DNA from: Paraconiothyrium sp. Pb-2020
Taxonomy: Eukaryota; Ascomycota; Dothideomycetes; Pleosporales; Didymosphaeriaceae
Assembly (NCBI GenBank): GCA_022419385.1
Contig: JAJUBI010000006.1
Location: 3,348,001 to 3,412,000 of the forward strand
Direction of reading: 5' to 3'
DNA: 64,000 nucleotides
The position numbers and the translations under genes are program-made. The notes beneath the pieces were generated by a model that did not search any database, was not told the DNA's origin, and worked only from the letters and a program-made list of their open reading frames with translations. Shown one piece after another: positions 34,324 through 45,591 of the stretch. Position 1 is the stretch's first letter; every line of letters begins with the position of its first letter.

Positions 34324-35318
34324 CGTGAGTGAGTTGAGATGGAGGTCGCAAGAGAGTGTTGAAGAATGCTAGCGGAGAGTTGCCATGAGCGTCGAGCAAT
34401 GCTAAGGGACAAAATGTTGATGCCTGGCTTTGCAGTGCTCCGTCGGAGAATACGAAATACGACGACCAATTGACTTCGACGGTCACCGTGTTTGGATGTA
34501 GACGCGTCACGGTGTGCAAGTGAAAAGAGAAGTCGCACTCGCGTATGAGAACCGGCTCATATTATGCAGCTCCCTTATATCCTCCACCCTTGAGTGGCAG
34601 TAAACGAGCAACTGGAAATGATGGAAAGGCGCATGGTCTTGCCCCATGGTCGACGCTAATCCCAAAAGGAGCGAGGAAGTGCGAGGTTCCGTGCGCCGCC
34701 CTCGAAACGCTCTCAGGCACCAGCGTTTTCGCTTCGCAGATTCTCGACGCAAGAGGATTTCCCGCCGTGTTGGAGTCAGCAGGAGCCATGAGCTATAAGA
34801 TCTGCTTTTGTCAAACTCATTCAGGATGAAAACTGCGAGGCGTGAGAACGACCACCGGGCATGGACGGGTAGGACGCTATGAGCGGGTGATGCTCAGCCA
34901 AGCCGTCGGTACTCGGAAGGCTGTCGGGCCGGTTGTTGTTTACTTCGCTGCCACCAACTCTCACGCCCTGCACTCGCCCACTCCCCATCTCACCCATAAT
35001 CTCACCCGCCCTGCACACAGCGGCATGACCCCAGGTTGTTTGCAATACTGCTCCGACCGTTGAGAAAAAGGTAGGTTCTGCATTGCAGGTGATACTGTTC
35101 CGCGCCCACCAATCGCCATTACGCCTGACGCTTACTTGTTTGGGTGAATCTCCTGGCCAAGACTCAAAGTCCAGCAACCCTGCGCCAACTTGAAGGCGCT
35201 TGCATGCGCTTCTCTATATAGAGGCTTACCGACGTGTGCGATCACTGGCCTATCTGACATTTCCAGTACTTTCCCACGTTGATGTCGGCTTGCTAACTTC
35301 ACTCTGTCTGTAGCAGCA
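34324..35318. other. divergent intergenic region
   Basis: About 1 kb between the ABC transporter start and the plus-strand gene at 35319. Short overlapping ORFs on both strands show no domain. A TATA-containing palindrome at 35212-35223 is listed separately. Confidence 0.4.
35212..35223. promoter_or_regulatory. palindromic TATA element
   Basis: CTCTATATAGAG, a perfect 12-bp palindrome about 100 bp upstream of the ATG at 35319, at normal TATA distance. Being symmetric, it could in principle serve either direction. Confidence 0.45.
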
Positions 35319-36889
35319 ATGCAGCCAATCGCTCAACTCACGTTTCCTCTTCCCACTGCGGGGCATGGTGCGATGCGGCCGACGAAGACTAAGCTCGTCT
35401 TGAGCTGCGTCAAGAACTTCTTCGTACAGACCGTTTCCTCCAAGGTTCGCTCGCTCGTCCCAAAGAAGCCCCAGTACCTGCCCACTTATTCAGCAACTAC
35501 CTTGCCTGGCCTTCCCAAAGAGTTGATCCAGCTGATCGCTAGCTTTTTGCCGCCTCACGAGGAAGCACTACTAATCCTCACTTGCAAAGTATTGCTGCAC
35601 ACCCTCGGTACACACTCATGGCTGATAGTCTCATCTTTGGTTAAAGAACGCAAGATATTCATGCACCTACTAGAGCGTGATCTGCCCAACTACTACGCAT
35701 ACTACTATCACTTAAGACGGAAGCTTCCGTACAGCTACCCCTCCAATCTTTTGCAGAACTCAACGCGCCATTACATGACTGATCGTGATTGGCTGCTCCC
35801 GTTTGCGCGTTTCGGATACGCGGTGTCATGGTCACATGTTGTATTTGCTCGGAGGGCAGACTCTTTCGGTGCCTCATATGGCATACCTCTGGACGCATTC
35901 GCCTATGACTCATATCAGCGTATCGGATACAACGCACCGAAGTACACGAAGCTCAAAAAGATCAAGACAAACAAGGCTTCCAAGGTAGTTAAGTTCGGAC
36001 GTCTTCGTGAAGATGATGTGCAAGTGCAATTGAGTGCTCGCGCCCGAATTGTGTCCGGCCATCTTATACTTCGGTGTATCTATACTGTCTGGAACAAGAA
36101 GCGTCCCGCCAACCTGGATGATCTAAAGACATTAGGACTCGACGTCTGTGGGTAAGCTACGCAAAGTGATATAAATTGATTCTTGCCTGTGCATCTTGAT
36201 GAGGTTTTCGTCTTTGGTGGGATTGCTGGGAGCTCGGATAAAGCCTGGCATGCAGTCCGCTGGGCATCGGTGTATTTATATACATATAGACTAACGCATG
36301 CAGGCACATAAGTACCACGTACCGTAATGAACCTTGGTATGTTAACATCCTGGCGGATTCACTTCAAGGACCTTCCTGCAAGTGGGCGCCATACGATGGC
36401 TCTAGCTGGGCCGATCACCCTGTTTCGCCCTCTCAACAAGTAGACCCCACCACGACTACTAGTATTATTTTTGAATCACCGGTTACAGGAGAAGACAGAA
36501 AAGAAGTTGCGGAAGACCTCGTAACCGTGGAGGACGTTCTGGGAGCCAACGCCGACGATGATTACAGCGGCCAGTGCAGCTTCTGCTTCACCGAATACTA
36601 TGTACGGGAAGCCTCCCTGAAACCGAACAACGGCATCGAAGTCGTCGTTTGGCACGATCTTGGGAACGGCAAGTCGACGGATGGCGTTTTCTGGGTGCAG
36701 AATTCACACTGGAAAGCGCTTGTTGGTGAGGAGCCTAGGAATTACCCCTACCCACACATGTGCAGCACCTTCCGCTATATCCGCTCGAACAGTATTCGCG
36801 ATGCCTTCGAGGACGGTGACGGATCTAGGCTTTGCTCAACGCACAACACAAGGCAGAGCTGGATGCGTTCACCTGCGCGCATAGCTTAA
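35319..36889 (+). CDS. F-box-like hypothetical protein
   Basis: Exons 35319-36151 and 36304-36889, joined in phase across a 152-bp intron (GTAAGC donor, ATGCAG acceptor), encode 472 residues. Residues about 60-100 read LPGLPKELIQLIASFLPPHE followed by LILTCKVLLHTLG, a good match in pattern to an F-box, the adaptor that brings substrates to SCF ubiquitin ligases. After it comes a Tyr-rich stretch (YYAYYYHLRRKLPYSYP), a Lys-rich block (KYTKLKKIKTNKASK) and, in exon 2, Cys-containing sequence (GQCSFCFTEYYV). This resembles lineage-expanded fungal F-box proteins of unknown target. No membrane helix or signal peptide. Confidence 0.75.
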
Positions 36890-37550
36890 TGATGACAAGA
36901 CAATGATCTCGAAGTAATGCTTGGACTGATGTTCTGAGTGGAGCTGGACTTCGTTGCTCACGGACAAAGTATACTCCCGGCACTGATGCTGTGGCCCCAG
37001 ACTTTGGCCGCGCACGTGCTAGGAATCAGGGGCCCTAACGATGGTAATGACCGGTAACGAGCCATCTTGCGCGAAGGATACCAGCACAGGTTAGCGTCAG
37101 GAACAAGCAAATGAACAATGGTACTTATTCGATATGACAAGACACGCTTGTTTTCCATGATGAATTCGGTCGGTTGAGTACCGGTGTTCGCCGTTGCGAG
37201 AGGATGATGGGTAAGGGCGTGGCGCAGGTGGCTGTGGGCCCCACTGAGCCTCGTCGTCGCAACGTTCAACGAACCGTTCAGCTCCACTAGGTGCCAAACG
37301 CGTACAGCTCAGCCGCACCTTCCAGCCTTCGCCATGTTACGGTTCGGGCATCACCGCCTGCCCAAGTGACTCTTCTCTTCCCGTCCATGTGGCGCATCTT
37401 CCCCTGCTGACGCAGCGCCGCATCTTACTTTAAAGCCGAGTGATTGTCCAACCCCTCCCCCGCCATCAGATTTCGCTACTTTCCGCCCCTACGAACACCT
37501 TCCTATCCTTCTACCTTCACTACACCTCACTGAGCTTTGCGATCGTCAAC
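36890..37550 (+). other. intergenic region, promoter of the glycine-zipper gene
   Basis: About 0.66 kb. The segment just before 37551 is pyrimidine-rich (about 37440-37530), typical of fungal core promoters without a TATA box. No other gene is visible. Confidence 0.4.
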
Positions 37551-38444
37551 ATGAGCAACTACGGTTACTACGGCGGGGACGGGTCCCACAACCAGCACCC
37601 GCCGCAACAGCAGTATGGCCAGCAAGGTCAAGGCTACAATGACTACCCCCCTCAGCAACCTGCGTACGGCCAACAGCCGCACGATCAGTATAATCAAGGG
37701 CAAGGCCAATATGGTCAGCAGCAGCATGTTAGTGCGATTGTCGTTATATATCAAAGCGTACATTGACACCCTCTCTAGAGTCCGTATCCTCCGTCGCAAT
37801 CGCCGTATGCGCCCCCACAGCAAGGCTATGGCGCTCCACCCCACGGCGACTACAACCAAGGCTACGACAAAAACCGCTCTCACTCTCCCTACCCTCCTCA
37901 ACAGCAGCATTACGGTGCGCCGCCACAGCAAGGCTACGGTGACCAGAGCTACGGTCAACACCAGCAGCAGGTTGGGCAATACGGCCAGCACGGTCAACAC
38001 GACCAGTACGGCCAAGCTCAGGGCCAGTATGGAGCTCCAGGAGGCCCAGGTGGTCCTGCAGAGGGCGATCGCGGCCTTGGGTCAACATTGATCGGTGGTG
38101 CTGGCGGTGCATTCTTGGGAAACAAGTTGGGCGGCGGTGTCTTGGGCACCGTTGGTGGGCTCGTGGCAGGTGCCGTGGGCGCCAACATGCTGTCTGACAA
38201 GCACGATAAAAAGTGAGTTGGAAGTGCGACTCTGCATTTCCGAATTGTACTGATACACAGTCACAGGAAGGACAAGAAGCATAAGAAGCACGGCAGCGGC
38301 TCCCATCATGGCTCCGTCGCTGGCAGTGCCGGACTGGGCGGATTGTACGCTGGTAGCCATAGCAGCGGTCACAAGAAGCACAAGCATCATAAGTCGAAGA
38401 GTCGGGGTGGCTCTAGCAGCTCATCGAGCAGCGATTCGGACTAG
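37551..38444 (+). CDS. Gln/Gly/Tyr-rich protein with a glycine-zipper membrane segment
   Basis: Exons 37551-37727, 37779-38212 and 38267-38444 in phase encode 262 residues. Residues 1 to about 155 are a low-complexity tract of Gln, Gly, Tyr, Pro and His with repeated YGQ, PPQQ and QGYG units, prion-like in composition. Then comes GSTLIGGAGGAFLGNKLGGG and VLGTVGGLVAGAVGA, an alternation of small residues typical of glycine-zipper (2TM) segments that pack helices in membranes. The C terminus switches to Lys/His clusters (KKHKKHGSG, HKKHKHHKSKS) and a serine run ending SSSDSD. Proteins of this layout are common in filamentous fungi, but their role is not established to my knowledge. No signal peptide. 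Confidence 0.85.
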
Positions 38445-38862
38445 GCCGGTTATGCTATATACTGGAGGTCCATGACTATTGACCCCTCTAGCTGTGCTGA
38501 AGTCTCGTTTGTCTTTGATCTGTGTATTGTTTGCTGTTTTGTGTGAGGTCGATACTTTAGTATGATGGTCGAATCATATTCGATCCTCACGCCCTGCGGT
38601 AGTTATACGAGGGCTGTAACGAATAATGAAAGCTTTCCTGTAATTTGTAATTCCTAAAAACATCAATTGATGTATGTTCACTAGTATGATTTTGCAGTCG
38701 TCCTGAAATGTAGTCAGCGAGCATTTCCCTTCGCGCCTGCTCAGATGACTAAAACGGTTAGCGCGCCACCGCCTAATTTTCTCCACCATCAGATACATCG
38801 ACGCCCAACCTTCAGATTTAGACAGCTCGCAATTTTCCTTGGATCAAAAGACTACAGCAAGT
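38445..38862 (+). other. intergenic region upstream of the TPR gene
   Basis: About 0.4 kb between tandem genes; AT-richer 3' flank then a promoter. Nothing else seen. Confidence 0.4.
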
Positions 38863-41649
38863 ATGGCGGACGTCTTGCTCGATTACTTCCGGTGCACTCT
38901 CCCGGAAGAGCTCGCGAGTGTGCTAGGAGACACCCTCAAGGCTCTCGAAAGTGGGGATTTTCTGACCGTACTTCAAAACTCTGAAGTTCAACTTCTACTA
39001 GGCCACCAGGACGACGACAGCACGCGAAATATTCACCTCGAGGATTTTCCATCATGGAGTGACTATCTTTTCCATCGACTAGGGTTAATCCTGTCAAATC
39101 GGAGCGGGGACACTAATATCCCTATCGAAGAGACATCTGCCTATCGCCAGAACCTGTTCTTCCTTGCCGCGGTTGCCGCGCTTTATGCGTTCCTACAGTC
39201 TACTGTTACGGGTCCTCCACTTCCCTTCCACTCGGCAGAGATTTTACTTCCTAAAGACGTCGCATCGAGTGCTACGCAAATAAGCAAATTTAGAGCAGAT
39301 CTCGTTGCCTCTTTGAGTGCGGATGGTGTCGCAGCGTACTCGTTAACACCCAATGTGGAGCTTGTGTGCCTTGCTGAGACCATATTGGTCTGCCCACCGA
39401 TCCAGAAGTATGTGGAGCACTGCTGCTGGGCCAGACTGTGTGTGAACTTCATTCATCAGCGGTTGCTTTCGGAACCAGCACCCTCGCTGCAGAAACCTAT
39501 CTACGATGATCTAGCGACAGTCGAAAGCATGATCCTCTCTCGGCCTCAGGCAGGAGAAGTCAAGAATTTACACGTTCATTATTTACTAGAGCGAGCAGCT
39601 ATCCATACCCACCATGGCTTTGACAAGAAAGCAAAAGCCGACCTTGACCAAGCAACTGCGGAGAGAAAATTCGAGTTCGCTTTGACTGGTTTGATGGGCA
39701 AGAGAACGAAATACCAGCAGAAGGATACCAGCCAGCTTCTGGTTCTCGCACGCAGCGCTGGCTCGGACACATCTGGAGCACTTCAAGAGGCGGCGTCGAA
39801 ACCGAATGCCTTGGATTTGAACGATGATACTTTGCTCGAGTCAATCGCGTTCACGAAATCACCCTCAACTGAGATTCAGAATGAGTCCTCATTACCAGCC
39901 AGTCTTGCTACTTTGGATCCCGAAAACCAGCCTAAATTAGACCCCTTAGACTCCGTTATCCTTCTCGAAATAGCCTCTTCCATCACTAATACTAACCCAG
40001 CAGATGGCATCACGAGAGAGGAGACTATTCCATATGCTACACGAGTTCTGGACGGTGGCAGTTCGAACTGGCAGGTCTATACCCAAGCATTACTCGTCCG
40101 GAGTCGCATCGAGGGGTACAAGTCTCGAACAATGGAGCGAGGCTTACTACAGTTGCAGGCTCTTGTGGACCAGGTTATTGCCGACACCTCCGGCCAAGCG
40201 ACCACGGACGCGGAAACCGATACTCAAGTAACTTCCTTCTTGCCGAAGGCGAAGGAAGGAGAGTCTGCGCCCGTCAACGAGCGCTTGAGATACGTCTTCT
40301 CGCTTTGCTCACCATCACGCTGGGAGCTGGAGGCAGAGCTTGCTGCTCGGTGGGTAAGCGTTGGTGGTCTGCGGTCTGCTCTTGAGATCTACGAGCGCTT
40401 GGAGATGTGGGCTGAAGCAGCATTGTGCTGGGCTGCTACTGAGAAAGAAGAGAAGGCCAAGCGCATCATCCGACGCCTATTGTTCCATGCAACGAGCGGC
40501 GATGACGAGGCAGCTGATCCTGACGAAGAGAAGTGGGAGGGCGCGGAGCGCGATCCACCTCCAGGCGAGGCTCCGCGACTCTACTGCATTCTGGGGGATA
40601 TCGACCAAGATCTGACGATGTACGAGAAAGCATGGGAGGTTTCCGGAAAGCGGTACGCTCGTGCACAACGATCGTTAGGTCAGCGATACTTTGCGAAGAA
40701 AGATTACGAGAAGGCTGCGGAGGCGTACGCACTGTCTATAAAGATCAACGGTCTGAATCACTCCTCTTGGTTTGCACTAGGCTGTGCATACCTCGAGCTC
40801 ATGCGGTTCAAGGACGCCGTAGAAGCGTTCTCACGCTGTGTGCAGCTTGACGAACAGGACGCCGAAGCTTGGAGTAATCTTGCAGCAGCACTCCTGCACT
40901 TGCGACCAAAGATTTCGTCAAACGAGGACGGAGAGGTCTCCGAGGCTAAAGTGACCAACCACCCGCGCACCGATGCTCTCAAAGCTTTTAAACGCGCTGC
41001 CGCACTCAAGCACGACAACTACCGCATCTGGTCCAACGTCCTCGCCGTCGCAGGCTCGACAAACCCTCCCTCCTGGCCCGACATTGTAAACGCACAGCGC
41101 CGGATCTGCGAGATACGCGGCGAAACAGATGGCGAGAAGTGCGTCGATGCAGAGCTTCTGGAACTTCTCGTGCGCCATGTCGTCCAATCCGAAGACGGCT
41201 TCGACATCAGCAAGCCCGGCCTTCCACGCCTCGTGAATGAGCTCATCGAGAAGCACATCAAGCCGCTCATCACCGTTTCGCCCTCGCTCTGGACGACCCT
41301 TTCTACGCTCTACATGCACACCAACCGACCCAGTTCGGCACTGGAATGTCACGAGAAAGCATGGCGCGCGGTGACGAGTCAGCCAAATTGGGAGAGCAAG
41401 ACTGAGAAGGAGTGGGATGTCGTTGTACAGCAGACGGTGGATTTGGTGGATGCGTATGAGACGCTGGGTCCGAGGGAGAGGTCTGAGGGTTTGGCGGCGG
41501 GCAGTGGGGAGTTAGTGGCTAAGGACTGGAAGTTCAAGGCTAGGAGCGCGGTGAGGAGCGTTATGGGGAAGGGGAAGGAGGGTTGGGAGGATAGTGCTGG
41601 GTGGGATAAGCTCAAGGATAGGCTGGATGAGCTGAAGAACTGGGATTGA
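38863..41649 (+). CDS. emw1: TPR protein of the TTC27/Emw1 family
   Basis: Uninterrupted 928-residue protein starting at the ATG at 38863; the frame runs 24 nt further upstream but only to a TTG. The N-terminal half is helical and carries family-specific text such as LEAELAARWVSVGGLRSALE. The C-terminal half holds tetratricopeptide repeats, for example RAQRSLGQRYFAKKDYEKAA, HSSWFALGCAYLELMRFKDA and EDAEAWSNLAAALLHLRP-like units, and a late LWTTLSTLYMHTNRPSSALE block. This is the conserved eukaryotic TTC27 layout; the yeast relative Emw1 is essential and linked to cell-wall maintenance, and the molecular role is poorly known. Cytosolic. The length is normal for the family and no lesion is seen. 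Confidence 0.92.
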   Translation: MADVLLDYFRCTLPEELASVLGDTLKALESGDFLTVLQNSEVQLLLGHQDDDSTRNIHLEDFPSWSDYLFHRLGLILSNRSGDTNIPIEETSAYRQNLFFLAAVAALYAFLQSTVTGPPLPFHSAEILLPKDVASSATQISKFRADLVASLSADGVAAYSLTPNVELVCLAETILVCPPIQKYVEHCCWARLCVNFIHQRLLSEPAPSLQKPIYDDLATVESMILSRPQAGEVKNLHVHYLLERAAIHTHHGFDKKAKADLDQATAERKFEFALTGLMGKRTKYQQKDTSQLLVLARSAGSDTSGALQEAASKPNALDLNDDTLLESIAFTKSPSTEIQNESSLPASLATLDPENQPKLDPLDSVILLEIASSITNTNPADGITREETIPYATRVLDGGSSNWQVYTQALLVRSRIEGYKSRTMERGLLQLQALVDQVIADTSGQATTDAETDTQVTSFLPKAKEGESAPVNERLRYVFSLCSPSRWELEAELAARWVSVGGLRSALEIYERLEMWAEAALCWAATEKEEKAKRIIRRLLFHATSGDDEAADPDEEKWEGAERDPPPGEAPRLYCILGDIDQDLTMYEKAWEVSGKRYARAQRSLGQRYFAKKDYEKAAEAYALSIKINGLNHSSWFALGCAYLELMRFKDAVEAFSRCVQLDEQDAEAWSNLAAALLHLRPKISSNEDGEVSEAKVTNHPRTDALKAFKRAAALKHDNYRIWSNVLAVAGSTNPPSWPDIVNAQRRICEIRGETDGEKCVDAELLELLVRHVVQSEDGFDISKPGLPRLVNELIEKHIKPLITVSPSLWTTLSTLYMHTNRPSSALECHEKAWRAVTSQPNWESKTEKEWDVVVQQTVDLVDAYETLGPRERSEGLAAGSGELVAKDWKFKARSAVRSVMGKGKEGWEDSAGWDKLKDRLDELKNWD

Positions 41650-42810
41650 AAGCATTGCCGATGCGAGTGGGAGGGTCTTAAAGCGTGAGTAAGTCACTCA
41701 CAGGCAGCCTTTGAGAAACGAAAAGTTAACATTATTTTGCTTTGCTGCATGCGTCATACAGTAGGTTGACAGAGCTCATTAATACCTTTTACCTAATCGC
41801 AGCCTGGGGTGAAGGGTGACGGAATGGAGATGCGTATCGTGCACGGATGAAGTGAGATGAGGCGACAACTACTCCTGACTGTTTGGGGCTATTGTTCAAT
41901 GTTTGCGGGTCGATTGCTAATGGTTCTTACAGTAGACTACCTTACCTACGCCATTTTCAATCCTAAATTCTTGGACTTCAGCCACAGAGCCGCACGAGGA
42001 CACTACGAAGGAGCTCGTATTTAGTGTCATCTCTTCAGGTGGATCGTGCCCCTTCATAGTGCGATCCTTCCGGGGTCACACGTGGGCTTGGCATAGAAGG
42101 GCCCATCAAGAGCCTCACCGAACTATTTGTTCATGCAGAGAAGTATGAGCCTCATTACTAAAATCTTCGCATGTTGCACAGGCCGTCCGGGAACGGTATT
42201 AGCTCGGCCTTGTTTTTCTTCGACCAAGCTTCCAGAAGGTCTGGATCATACGAGCACATGATTGACCTACCTGAACTGGCTAGCGGATTGGCTATTTGAG
42301 GCAATGTTACACACGAAGTCCGAAGAACAACGTGGAGACCCAACAGTTCGTCCTTCGGCACTACACCTCAACTCGCAATAGCTCTCACTTTGACGGCTTC
42401 GCTTGGAAGTGAACCGCCAGTGGGGATCCCGTAGAACGAGCCGCACCGCACGCTACTCGATGTCGCCAAGCTACACGCGAAGTGAGCAACCGACTATTGG
42501 GTTGAGCCATGTTCGTTTGTCTACCTGTGGTAATTGATAGCGGAGCGGTGTTCTACAGCCCTCTACGTTGGGCAAAGCTTCGCGCGGTTATTGGCCATGG
42601 CTACAAGGGCGAGCAAGTAAAGAAGGATCGTGGATCCATCGCGTTAAGATCTCACCAAGACCGAACTCCAGGTACGCAGAGCCAGGGTAATACTCAAGAC
42701 CTACATATAAGGCAGTCTTCCAGAACCCTGACTACCACGCGGTCACAAGGGTTTTACTTCCATCTTCAGTGATATCGCGCCGATCGCAATATCGGGGTCC
42801 ATAGTACACG
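41650..42810. other. intergenic region, promoter of the epoxide hydrolase gene
   Basis: About 1.2 kb. A TATAAGG at 42716-42722, about 95 bp before the ATG at 42811, is a likely TATA element. A 67-codon minus frame at 42158-42361 has protein-like composition in places but no support. No repeats recognised. Confidence 0.4.
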
Positions 42811-44051
42811 ATGAAGTTCTCCATGTCGTCACAGCGATCTACTTCGCACCCTCTTCTCCTATGCATCTTTGCCTTTTTCGCCATCTTCGCGACGACATAT
42901 GCAGCAACCCTCCCTGCTCTGAAGACCTTGCAGACCTCTTCTGGTTACAAGTACGGATATGTCTACAAGAAGGCGGTCGGAACCAAGCCCACATACCTGC
43001 TCCTCCACGGCTTCCCGAGTTCAGTATTCGACTGGAAATACCAGATTGCTGAGCTGAGCGCTGCGGGATATGGTGTCCTCGCACCCGATCTTCTGGGCTA
43101 TGGCGGAACCGACAAGCCTGCTGCAATTGAGGAGTACGTGTACTCTAAGATGGCGAAGCAAGTCAAAGAGATTCTCGACAAGGAGGGACTTACTAAGGTG
43201 ATTGGTGTGGGACATGACTGGTAAGTATTGGATGCAGTTGCGGGAGAGGACAATTTACTGACAAAGTGTGTATAGGGGATCTATGTTCTTGGGCAGGCTC
43301 GCGAATTTCTATCCGACTTTGTTTCCCTCGTTGGTGTTTATATCTGTGCCGTACCTTCCGACTGTTTTCAGTGTTGGTAAGCTACCTACTCTCCATAGCA
43401 TATCGATACACTTTACTAAGAGACTTCCAAAGACGAGATCAACCAACAAACGGAAGCCGCCTTTGGATATCCTACATTTGGATATATGTTGACCATGAAC
43501 GAGTCTCGTGCGGCTCCAATTTTCGAAAAGCATGTGAGTCTGCCCTTCAACCACCATGTGCACCTAAACAGCGGCTGACAATATCCAAGCCTGAGTCGTT
43601 CCTCTCCATCATGTATCCCCAAGACAGTTCCATCTGGAAAACTGACTTCTGCCCGCTCGGCAAGCTCCGAGCATGGGTAGAATCCGATAAGCGGGTCGCA
43701 CTTCCAAGCTATGAGACCGCAGTCGATCGCGCATACCGTCTCGCGCTCTTCAAGGTTGGCGGCTTCACCGGGCCTACTAATTGGTACAAGTCGTATCTGC
43801 GAAACCTTGATGCGGATGCCAACGCAGCGATCCCAGCTGAGAACCTCATTTTGAAGCAGCCGGTTCTTTTCATTGGCGGCACAGTCGACTACATCACGCG
43901 ACCGGAGGTTATGCAGCAGATTGCCGGCCAGGGCCTAGCGGAGGGTTGGGCACCGACGGTTGAGGTGAAGATTTTGGAGGGCGGCAGTCATTGGGTGGTG
44001 CTTGAGAAGCACAAGGAGGTTTCGGACCTCCTGATTTCCAGGGCGACATAA
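42811..44051 (+). CDS. secreted alpha/beta hydrolase, epoxide hydrolase type
   Basis: Exons 42811-43220, 43276-43376, 43433-43533 and 43590-44051 in phase encode 357 residues. A hydrophobic signal peptide (LLLCIFAFFAIFATTYA) precedes the mature start. The fold is marked by LLLHGFPSSVFDWKYQI (the HGxP oxyanion loop), APDLLGYGGTDKP, and the nucleophile Asp in GVGHDWGS, which spans the first splice. Asp in place of Ser/Cys is the hallmark of epoxide hydrolases and haloalkane dehalogenases. The acid is probably in GGTVDYITRP and the base His in GGSHWVVLEK. The cap region supplies tyrosines as expected for epoxide opening. A signal peptide is unusual for epoxide hydrolases in general, but secreted fungal members exist. 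The substrate is unknown. Confidence 0.9.
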
Positions 44052-44184
44052 TGAAATAGACTTACACCTTAATATAGACATAGATTTGTAAACATAACTT
44101 GCGTAATAAGAGCATTTTCTGACGCTCATCTGTCATATCAACCAACATGAAGTACCGTCCTCCGACACCGCCAGATCCTCTTCA

Positions 44185-44754
44185 TCATTCTACAGGCGCT
44201 TTAACATCCGCAACATTCACCAAAACCGCAGCCAAGAGATACGCCCCCACAACCTGCGCGAGCGCACTCACGCCGTCCCTTCCCATAATCCTCACAGCCT
44301 TCTCAAACCGATCATCCTCTAACCTTCCGTTACACCTCGCCAGCTCTAGTCCAATCTCATAAATCACACCCTCCCTCTCACTCAATCCCTCTACTGCCCT
44401 CCCTTCCACGGCCTCCGCAACCTGCGCTTCACTCAATCCCGCCGCCAGCCCAGCCTTCTTATGCGCATACGCGATGAACTCACTTTTCGTCACGCTCACA
44501 GTTGCGAGCGTCGCAAGCTCACGTTCTTTTGGGGTGAGAAGGGGCGTCGCCATTATAGTGACGATATGCGCGAGATAGGGGGCCAGGACGGTGGGCGTGT
44601 ATGAAAGAGGGCCGAAGGGACCGAGGAGGTTACCTTCGTCGTCTTTCAGCTGGATGCCTGGGCCAAAGTTGTCGCGGACGGCTTTCCCTGCGTCGGCGAG
44701 GTCGGCGATTTGGGAGGGTGTGAGGGAGGTCGCGGGGAAGCGGGTGGGTGCCAT
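44185..44754 (-). CDS. carboxymuconolactone decarboxylase (CMD/AhpD-like) family protein
   Basis: Intronless 189-residue protein from the ATG at 44754. The CMD helix bundle is recognisable: an upstream LAHIVTIMATPLLTPKEREL followed by ATLATVSVTKSEFIAYAHKK. In AhpD-type thiol peroxidases this region holds a CxxC redox pair with nearby Glu and His. Here Glu and His remain (SEFIAYAH) but the whole protein has only one Cys (ARCNGR), so a disulfide-relay peroxidase activity is unlikely. Such Cys-less members are common in fungi and unassigned. It converges with the epoxide hydrolase gene, their stops lying about 130 bp apart. Confidence 0.88.
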   Translation of the reverse strand: MAPTRFPATSLTPSQIADLADAGKAVRDNFGPGIQLKDDEGNLLGPFGPLSYTPTVLAPYLAHIVTIMATPLLTPKERELATLATVSVTKSEFIAYAHKKAGLAAGLSEAQVAEAVEGRAVEGLSEREGVIYEIGLELARCNGRLEDDRFEKAVRIMGRDGVSALAQVVGAYLLAAVLVNVADVKAPVE

Positions 44755-45591
44755 GGTGGGAAGCGGATGGTGGACGATAGCTGTGGAAGAGTGTTGAAAG
44801 CTTTGCTACATGCTGGAGGCTTAGAGATATCTCTTGTGGTCATGAGGTGGGTTGGCGCAGGTCGTGATGTGCAGCGTCATAGGTAATAAGCGCTGGGGGT
44901 AAGCGGACGCCCTGCATGGAAGGGTGAGATTGAGCGAGGCTCCAATGGTAGCTACAGACTACAATCAAGGTATAGAGCTTACAGAACACCTTATTAGTAC
45001 TGCCGCACATTGTCAGAGGTTCTGACTTTGCCTATATGGTAGGGACTGCGACCAATAGAGGCGAGGCTTCGCAGCGGGTGGAAGAGATACACGGTCATCA
45101 AAAGGGATCCCAATGATTTACAGAACGAATGGCCATGCACAGCACGCCCATGCTTCGAACGTGACGAGCAGACGACGCGAGAAGCTTTGATGGTGGATCA
45201 TTGTTTGGGAAAGCCGCCGCGACTACGTCTGGACAATGGGGCAAGTAGACCGCTGGTAATCTTCGTGCATGTGTCTAAAAATGCAGACATGATCTCGAGG
45301 ACATCACAACTTTCCGTGCTGTAAACAAGGACTCCTAGATATGTGCTAGGAATTTTCAAGGCTACAAACATATTCATCGAAGGAACGTTCCCAGTCCGAA
45401 TCCGTAGGCGGGCCGACTGCACCTCCTGCGGTTTTCGTGGCGCTAGCAAAGAAAGCTTCCACGTTGGAGCACCGAGGTACCGAGGCACCCAAGCGAAGAA
45501 AACATCAAGTCCGGTGCATACATCTGAAGACTCCTTTCCCTGTACATTACGTTCTCAACACCACCATTCAGACTGCAACACACGACTCGTC
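44755..45591. other. divergent intergenic region, CMD / MAPEG
   Basis: About 0.84 kb holding two promoters. The frame of the MAPEG gene is open upstream to 45343, but there is no good reason to start before 45592. No repeat or RNA gene seen. Confidence 0.4.

Noticed and set aside
37527..38015. Minus-strand 162-codon frame rich in Val and Leu
   Set aside because: Mirror of the CAG/CAA/CCG-rich coding strand of the glycine-zipper gene; an artefact of codon bias.
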